Under the pieces are notes generated by a model, which was not told the DNA's origin, ran no database searches, and saw only the letters and a list, made by a program, of their open reading frames with translations. Below are positions 6,329 through 10,634 of a DNA stretch of 10,634 bases, piece by piece; the first letter of the stretch is position 1, and each line of letters starts with the position of its first letter. Source of the stretch: Alphaproteobacteria bacterium (GTDB lineage Bacteria; Pseudomonadota; Alphaproteobacteria; UBA6615); the NCBI GenBank assembly GCA_030831135.1, contig JAURLR010000307.1, positions 1 to 10,634 on the forward strand, read 5' to 3'. Both the position numbers and the translations under genes were made by a program.

Positions 6329-6334
6329 AACGGA

Positions 6335-7186
6335 ATGCGTGAAATTGCAGAAAACCAGATGTTGAAACCGGAGGATTTGCCGGTCCGCGAGATTGTGCCG
6401 CCGCAGGTGCGGCAATTCGGAGCGGTCAACTGGCGGGGTCTCTGGACGCTGTATCATCGTGAGGTGAAACGCTTCTTCAAGGTGTTTACGCAGACTCTGG
6501 CCGCGCCTGTCGTGACCACACTTCTGTTCTACACCATCTTCACGGTTGCACTCCAAAACCGCGTGGGAAGTGTCGGGGCTGTGTCCTTCACGGTGTTCCT
6601 GGCGCCGGGTCTGATCATGATGACCATCCTCCAGAATTCCTTCGCAAACACGTCGTCCTCGATGATGACCTCGAAGATCCAGGGCAATATCGTGGACGTC
6701 CTGATGCCGCCGATCAGCCCGCTGGAAATGCTGTGCGGGTTTCTGGGCGGCGGTGTCACGCGCGGTTTCATCGTGGGCATCTCGGCCACGATTGCGATGA
6801 TGGTTCTGGTCGATTTTCCGTTCCACAATCCTGCGGTAATTCTGTTCTTCGCGCTGACCGCGTCGATCATGATGGCACTTCTGGGCATGATCGGGGGGAT
6901 CTGGGCAGAAAAGTTTGATCATATGGCTGCGATCACGAACTTTGTCGTCGTGCCCCTTTCGTTTCTGTCGGGCACGTTCTACTCGATCGACCGGCTGCCT
7001 GAAATCTGGCAGTCCGTCGCCCATCTGAACCCATTCTTCTATGCGATTGACGGATTTCGAAACGGGTTTATCGGGCAGGGGGACGCCCCCTTTTGGCTCG
7101 GTGCCACCGTGATGCTTTCCGTCAATCTGGTTCTCTTCCTGATCGTTCACCGGATGCTGGTCACCGGTTACAAGCTGAAATCCTGA
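6335..7186 (+). CDS. ABC-2 type transporter permease (first of a tandem pair)
   Basis: Integral membrane subunit of an ABC exporter of the ABC-2 (YadH/NodJ-like) family; 283 residues. A cytoplasmic N-terminus of about 50 residues contains F-G-A-V-N-W-R-G-L-W-T (28-38). Six hydrophobic segments follow. Family features are L-A-A-P (55-58), F-L-A-P-G-L (88-93), the coupling-type segment G-N-I-V-D-V-L-M-P-P-I-S-P-L-E (117-131) and the C-terminal block P-L-S-F-L-S-G-T-F-Y-S (207-217) followed by N-P-F-F-Y-A-I-D-G-F-R (232-242). The substrate could be a polysaccharide, lipid or drug and cannot be told. No ATP-binding subunit is encoded beside it, so the ATPase must come from elsewhere in the genome. 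Its closest relative in view is the next gene, 6 bp downstream, with which it may form a heterodimer. Confidence 0.9.
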   Translation: MREIAENQMLKPEDLPVREIVPPQVRQFGAVNWRGLWTLYHREVKRFFKVFTQTLAAPVVTTLLFYTIFTVALQNRVGSVGAVSFTVFLAPGLIMMTILQNSFANTSSSMMTSKIQGNIVDVLMPPISPLEMLCGFLGGGVTRGFIVGISATIAMMVLVDFPFHNPAVILFFALTASIMMALLGMIGGIWAEKFDHMAAITNFVVVPLSFLSGTFYSIDRLPEIWQSVAHLNPFFYAIDGFRNGFIGQGDAPFWLGATVMLSVNLVLFLIVHRMLVTGYKLKS

Positions 7187-7192
7187 CGACGC

Positions 7193-8014
7193 ATGACGGA
7201 CCGGCCCGATCTGCTGCTTGGTGGTACACCGACCGCCCGCCGGTTCGGCCTGCTCAACTGGCTCGGATTGCTGACCTTCTTCCGGCGCGAGATGGCGCGC
7301 GGTTTCAAGATCTGGAAAATCACGCTCGCTGCACCTGCGATCCGGGCTGTGCTGTTTGCCAGTGTGTTCGGGCTGGCCATTGACGGCCCGGACGCGACGA
7401 TGGGCGGCTTGCCGTTCATGACCTTCCTCGTGCCCGGCCTGATAACCGTTGCGGTCCTCGAACGTGCTTTTGAATCAGCCGCGTTCTCGATCGTTTATGA
7501 CAAGACCGAAGGGATCTTCGGCGATCTGGCCGTGTTGCCGCTGACGCCGGGGGAGATCGTATTCGGATTTGCCGCTGCGACCGTGACAGGCAGCCTGATG
7601 GTGGCCGCCGTGGTGACGGCAGCGCTCTTCCCGTTTGTCGGTTTGTTGCCGGAAAATCCGGGTGTTCTGGTCTTTTTTGTCGTTATCGGGGCCCTGATGA
7701 TCGGCCTGTTCAGCCAGATTGCGGGGCTTTGGGCCAAGAAATGGGACTATATTAACTCGGTGCAGACCTTCATTTTCCTGCCATTCGTGTTCTTCTCCGG
7801 GGTTTTCTTTGCGCTGGACTCCCTACCTGCCGCCATCCGGCCACTTGCGCAGGCCAACCCGGTTTTCTACGTCGTGGATGGCATTCGCTACGGGATGACC
7901 GGGCAGGCAGAGGCCGATCCGGTGTTTGGCGCCTTTGTGTGCATCGGTGTCACCGCGTTCTTTTGGGCTGTGAGTTATCGCCTCTTTTCAGTCGGTTACC
8001 GGATGAAGAGCTGA
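7193..8014 (+). CDS. ABC-2 type transporter permease (second of a tandem pair)
   Basis: A second ABC-2 permease of 273 residues, colinear with the preceding one from end to end. Shared landmarks are F-G-L-L-N-W-L-G-L-L-T (18-28), L-A-A-P (45-48), L-V-P-G-L (79-83), G-D-L-A-V-L-P-L-T-P-G-E (110-121), G-L-W-A-K-K-W-D (178-185), F-F-S-G-V-F-F (200-206), N-P-V-F-Y-V-V-D-G-I-R (222-232) and the same kind of terminal G-Y-x-x-K-S. The pair therefore arose by duplication and has diverged substantially. The start is the ATG 6 bp after the previous stop, with no strong ribosome binding site, consistent with coupled translation. It has six predicted membrane segments. No ATPase gene is nearby. The gene is followed by a 100-bp spacer with a new promoter, so argD need not depend on this transcript. 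Confidence 0.9.
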   Translation: MTDRPDLLLGGTPTARRFGLLNWLGLLTFFRREMARGFKIWKITLAAPAIRAVLFASVFGLAIDGPDATMGGLPFMTFLVPGLITVAVLERAFESAAFSIVYDKTEGIFGDLAVLPLTPGEIVFGFAAATVTGSLMVAAVVTAALFPFVGLLPENPGVLVFFVVIGALMIGLFSQIAGLWAKKWDYINSVQTFIFLPFVFFSGVFFALDSLPAAIRPLAQANPVFYVVDGIRYGMTGQAEADPVFGAFVCIGVTAFFWAVSYRLFSVGYRMKS

Positions 8015-8026
8015 AGTCTATTGCCG

Positions 8027-8055
8027 TTGACTTCCGGGGCGTCATTTTCGATAGT
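8027..8055 (+). promoter_or_regulatory. Candidate sigma-70 promoter for argD-argF-hslO
   Basis: TTGACT (8027-8032) and GATAGT (8050-8055) are separated by 17 bp, matching the -35 and -10 consensus at five and four of six positions. Transcription would start near 8062, leaving a leader of about 50 nt before argD. Confidence 0.5.
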
Positions 8056-8097
8056 CACCGCCTTTTTCGCGGTGCAACACAACGCCGTGTCACGTTG
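8056..8097 (+). repeat. Inverted repeats in the argD leader
   Basis: CACCGC (8056-8061) and GCGGTG (8069-8074) form a perfect inverted repeat around a 7-nt loop of mostly T, immediately after the -10 element. CAACG (8080-8084) and CGTTG (8093-8097) form a second, weaker one. They could be an operator at the transcription start or small leader hairpins. The T run lies in the loop and not after the stem, so this is not an intrinsic terminator. Confidence 0.4.
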
Positions 8098-8114
8098 AAC
8101 TGGAGACTTGGATC

Positions 8115-9302
8115 ATGAATGCGGTGATGCCGACATACGGTCACCCAACCGTTTCGTTCGAAAGGGGTGAAGGCGCCTACTTGTTCGATACGGCGGGACG
8201 TCGATATCTCGACTTCGCTGCCGGGATTGCGGTCAATTCAATGGGACACAGCCATCCCCATCTCGTCGCGGCTTTGCAGGAGCAGGCGGGACGGCTCTGG
8301 CATGTTTCGAATCTCTACAATATCCCCGGTCAGGTGCGCATGGCCGAACGGCTCTGTGCGCTCTCCTTTGCCGACGCAGTCTTCTTCTGCAATTCGGGAA
8401 CGGAAGCGATGGAAGGTGCGGTCAAGGCGTCACGGCGCTATCACGCGGTGAACGGGCATCCGGAGAAATGGCGTTCCATTTCGCTCCAGAATTCCTTCCA
8501 CGGACGGACCATGGCCATGTTGTCGGCCTCCAAGAATCCCAAGCATCTCGACGGGTTCGGGCATCCGGCGGATGGGTTCGATCTCGTTCCGGTCCACAAC
8601 ATGAATGCGTTGCGGGATGCGATCACACCTGAGACGGCTTCGATCGTGGTCGAACCGATTCAGGGTGAGGGCGGCCTCCTGCCCCTCGAGGACAGCTATC
8701 TGCGCGAACTTCGTGCGGCAGCCGATGAGTTCGGTCTGTTGCTGGTGTTCGATGAGGTCCAGACCGGTTTCGGCCGGACCGGGCGGTTGTTTGCCCATCA
8801 GTGGACCGACGTGACACCGGATATCATGGGTTGTGCGAAGGGGATTGCCGGGGGTTTTCCCTGTGGCGCCATTCTCGCGACCGATGCGGTTGCGCAAACC
8901 ATGACGGCGGGTTCGCATGGCAGCACCTTTGGCGGCAATCCGCTGGCCATGGCTGTCGCCAATGCCACGCTGGATGTCCTGACCGAAGACGGGTTTCTCG
9001 ATGCGGTTCAGGTCTCTGGCGCGGCGCTGATGGCTGGCTTGCAAGCTCTGGTAGAGAAATATGACACCATTCTGGAAGGTGTGCGGGGCAAGGGCCTGAT
9101 GATCGGGTTGATCGTCAAGTCGCCATATACCAATGCGGCCCTGAGTGCAGCGGCCCGCGAGGAAAATCTTCTGACTGTGGTCGCGGGCCAGAATGTCTTG
9201 CGCATGCTGCCGCCGTTGACGATTGGTCAGACCGAGATTGATGAGGCACTGGACGCCATGGACAAGGCATGTGCGGCGCTCGCCAGTGCGGGTCATGACT
9301 GA
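8115..9302 (+). CDS. argD: Acetylornithine aminotransferase (class III PLP transaminase)
   Basis: Cytosolic PLP enzyme that converts N-acetylglutamate semialdehyde to N-acetylornithine with glutamate as amino donor; many ArgD proteins also act as succinyldiaminopimelate aminotransferase in lysine synthesis. It has 395 residues, full length for the family. Visible features are A-A-G-I-A-V-N-S-M-G-H-S-H-P (35-48), the phosphate-binding N-S-G-T-E-A (93-98), F-H-G-R-T (128-132), V-V-E-P-I-Q-G-E-G-G (178-187), F-D-E-V-Q-T-G-F-G-R-T-G (212-223) and the PLP lysine Lys242 in G-C-A-K-G-I-A-G-G-F-P (239-249). R-M-L-P-P-L (363-368) supplies the C-terminal arginine. GGAG lies 9 nt before the ATG. The last codons overlap argF by 8 bp, and the argF neighbour supports the arginine role over other omega-aminotransferases. 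Confidence 0.95.
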   Translation: MNAVMPTYGHPTVSFERGEGAYLFDTAGRRYLDFAAGIAVNSMGHSHPHLVAALQEQAGRLWHVSNLYNIPGQVRMAERLCALSFADAVFFCNSGTEAMEGAVKASRRYHAVNGHPEKWRSISLQNSFHGRTMAMLSASKNPKHLDGFGHPADGFDLVPVHNMNALRDAITPETASIVVEPIQGEGGLLPLEDSYLRELRAAADEFGLLLVFDEVQTGFGRTGRLFAHQWTDVTPDIMGCAKGIAGGFPCGAILATDAVAQTMTAGSHGSTFGGNPLAMAVANATLDVLTEDGFLDAVQVSGAALMAGLQALVEKYDTILEGVRGKGLMIGLIVKSPYTNAALSAAAREENLLTVVAGQNVLRMLPPLTIGQTEIDEALDAMDKACAALASAGHD

Positions 9303-10215
9303 GCTTCGCCATTTTCTGGACCTTGACCAGGCCGCGCCGGAAACCTTGCGGGCGATGCTGGATTCCGGTGCACGCATGAAACGTTCGGGCGGCAAGGAAT
9401 CTGCGCTTGCGGGCAAGACCCTGGCGATGGTGTTTGAAAAGCCGAGCACCCGGACACGGGTTTCGTTTGAAGTGGCGATGCAGTCACTTGGCGGGAAAGT
9501 GGTGATCCTGGAGCCCGAGGGCTCACAGCTCGGACGTGGTGAGACGGTTGCAGATACCGCGCGTATCCTGTCGCAATATGTCGATGTCATCATGTATCGG
9601 ACCTCGTCGTCCGAGAATCTGACGGAAATGGTCGAAGCGGCGAGCATTCCCGTGATCAACGGCCTGACCGATGCGTCCCACCCGTGTCAGATCATGGCCG
9701 ATGTCATGACCTTCGAGGAAGTTGTCGGCCCGATCGCGGGCCGTGTCGTGGCGTGGTGCGGGGATGCCAACAATGTCGCGAATTCCTGGATTCATGCCGC
9801 TGTGCGGTTCGGGTTCGAATTCCGGATTGCCTCACCCGAGGGGTTTCGCCCGCCGGCCGGTGTTCTCGACTGGGCGCGGGCGAACAACGGACGTGTTTCC
9901 GTCGGGGCAGATCCGGTCGCCGCGGTCACGGGCGCGGATTGTGTTGTCACCGATACCTGGGTTTCCATGGGCGATGCCCAGGCCGAAAAGCGTCGGGCCG
10001 CGCTCACGCCCTTCCGGGTGGATGCCGACCTGATGGCGAAGGCCAATCCGAAGGCGATTTTCATGCATTGCCTGCCGGTCTATCGCGAAGATGAAGCCAC
10101 GGCCGAAGTGGTGGATGGTCCCCAATCCGTGATCTGGACCGAAGCGGGCAACCGCCTGCATGCCCAGAAAAGCATTCTGTTGTGGTGCTTGCTCGGAGAT
10201 GCGGGCCTTGCCTGA
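9295..10215 (+). CDS. argF: Ornithine carbamoyltransferase
   Basis: Cytosolic enzyme that joins carbamoyl phosphate and ornithine to give citrulline, normally a homotrimer; 306 residues, standard length. The carbamoyl-phosphate loop S-T-R-T-R is at 51-55, H-P-C-Q at 129-132, the ornithine-binding D-T-W-V-S-M-G at 220-226 and the catalytic H-C-L-P at 258-261. Together these mark an OTCase and not an aspartate or acetylornithine carbamoyltransferase. The start is the ATG at 9295, which overlaps the argD stop by 8 bp (ATGACTGA), a layout typical of coupled translation. The reading frame is open further upstream to 9223, but that extension lies entirely over argD and lacks family similarity. The stop overlaps the beginning of hslO. 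Confidence 0.96.
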   Translation: MTELRHFLDLDQAAPETLRAMLDSGARMKRSGGKESALAGKTLAMVFEKPSTRTRVSFEVAMQSLGGKVVILEPEGSQLGRGETVADTARILSQYVDVIMYRTSSSENLTEMVEAASIPVINGLTDASHPCQIMADVMTFEEVVGPIAGRVVAWCGDANNVANSWIHAAVRFGFEFRIASPEGFRPPAGVLDWARANNGRVSVGADPVAAVTGADCVVTDTWVSMGDAQAEKRRAALTPFRVDADLMAKANPKAIFMHCLPVYREDEATAEVVDGPQSVIWTEAGNRLHAQKSILLWCLLGDAGLA

Positions 10216-10634
10216 TTCCGGTTTTCCGCCTGATCGCGGTGGGGCCGGGCGTCCTGTCGATGATCTGGTTCTGCCATTTCAGCTTGAATCCGGGGGCGGT
10301 GGCGAAGCCCGCCTGACCGGTCGCCTGTCCCGGCTTGGCCCCGTCGTGGACGACGTGTTGCGCCGTCACGACTATCCTGAGCCTGTCGCGGAACTGCTGG
10401 GTCAGGCGATAGCCCTGAGTGCGACGCTGGCCGCGGCGCTGAAATTCGACGGCATCTTCACCTTTCAGGCACAGGGTGACGGGCCGGTCTCGCTCCTGCT
10501 GGCCGATATCCAGACGCTCGATGGCGGCGAACGCTATGTGGTGCGCGGTTATGCCAACCATGATCCCGAAGCCGTGGCCGGGCTTGCCGGGGCACGGGAA
10601 CTTCTTGGCAAGGGCTACCTGGCGCTGACCGTGG
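10199..10634 (+). CDS. hslO: Hsp33 redox-regulated chaperone, N-terminal part
   Basis: The first 145 codons of Hsp33, a cytosolic holdase chaperone switched on by oxidative stress plus heat or unfolding; the gene runs off the right edge. After a Gly/Pro-rich lead of about 20 residues come L-V-L-P-F-Q-L (23-29), V-D-D-V-L-R-R-H-D-Y-P (50-60), L-L-G-Q-A-I-A-L (65-72), L-K-F-D-G-I-F-T-F-Q (81-90) and G-D-G-P-V-S-L-L-L-A-D (93-103), all characteristic of the Hsp33 N-terminal domain. The zinc-binding cysteines that act as redox switch are C-terminal and out of view. The start is uncertain. The ATG at 10199 has GGAG directly against it with no spacer. The TTG at 10208 has the same GGAG at a good 9-nt distance. 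Either way it overlaps the argF end by 8-17 bp, so it is part of the arg transcript. Confidence 0.9.
   Translation, partial: MRALPDSGFPPDRGGAGRPVDDLVLPFQLESGGGGEARLTGRLSRLGPVVDDVLRRHDYPEPVAELLGQAIALSATLAAALKFDGIFTFQAQGDGPVSLLLADIQTLDGGERYVVRGYANHDPEAVAGLAGARELLGKGYLALTV

Noticed and set aside
6264..6334. Alphaproteobacterial SOS box (GTTC-N7-GTTC) in front of recX
   Set aside because: Half sites such as GTTC at 6289-6292 and GAAC at 6328-6331 exist, but neither has a proper partner at 7-bp spacing on either strand.
9223..9294. 24-residue N-terminal extension of ArgF
   Set aside because: It lies inside the argD coding sequence in another frame and bears no family similarity. The ATG at 9295 gives the standard OTCase length and the common ATGA-type overlap.
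8430..9659. 409-codon antisense reading frame across argD and argF
   Set aside because: It lies wholly opposite two enzymes with intact catalytic motifs; no domain is recognisable and codon bias explains its openness.

Overview
The window is a GC-rich (about 60% by eye), tightly packed stretch of bacterial chromosome. It most likely comes from an alphaproteobacterium. The evidence is a PomA/PomB-like stator pair with a TTAA-N7-TTAA-type (CtrA) box upstream, a TRAP transporter, an argD-argF-hslO cluster and an alphaproteobacterial-looking RecX. I cannot place it to genus. No insertion sequence, phage gene, CRISPR array, tRNA or rRNA is visible, and no gene-free gap exceeds about 125 bp.

Left part (1-2782), solute uptake and catabolism: the window opens inside the large membrane subunit of a TRAP transporter. 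A shared bidirectional terminator separates it from a convergent beta-hydroxyacid dehydrogenase gene (3-hydroxyisobutyrate / tartronate-semialdehyde reductase family). A 12-helix MFS transporter diverges from that dehydrogenase across a 122-bp region carrying two short inverted repeats. The set looks like import and oxidation of an organic acid, but the substrate cannot be read from the sequence.

Middle part (2783-6263), membrane energetics and repair: a motA-motB pair encodes an ion-driven stator of flagellar type. It is preceded by a candidate CtrA box and -10 element, then by a stem-loop that overlaps the ribosome binding site. An MscS-type mechanosensitive channel with its own candidate promoter follows. 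It ends 2 bp from the stop codon of a convergent recX gene, which encodes a RecA modulator.

Right part (6335-10634): two adjacent, clearly homologous ABC-2-type permeases have no ATPase gene beside them. They are followed by argD and argF (arginine biosynthesis) and the start of hslO (Hsp33), which runs off the right edge. argD/argF overlap by 8 bp and argF/hslO by about 17 bp, so these three are probably one translationally coupled transcript from a promoter just upstream of argD.

Most of the window is recognisable housekeeping or accessory content, and I see no convincing new system. The best leads are the regulatory architecture in front of motA, the stator/mechanosensitive-channel neighbourhood, and the orphan tandem ABC-2 permeases.
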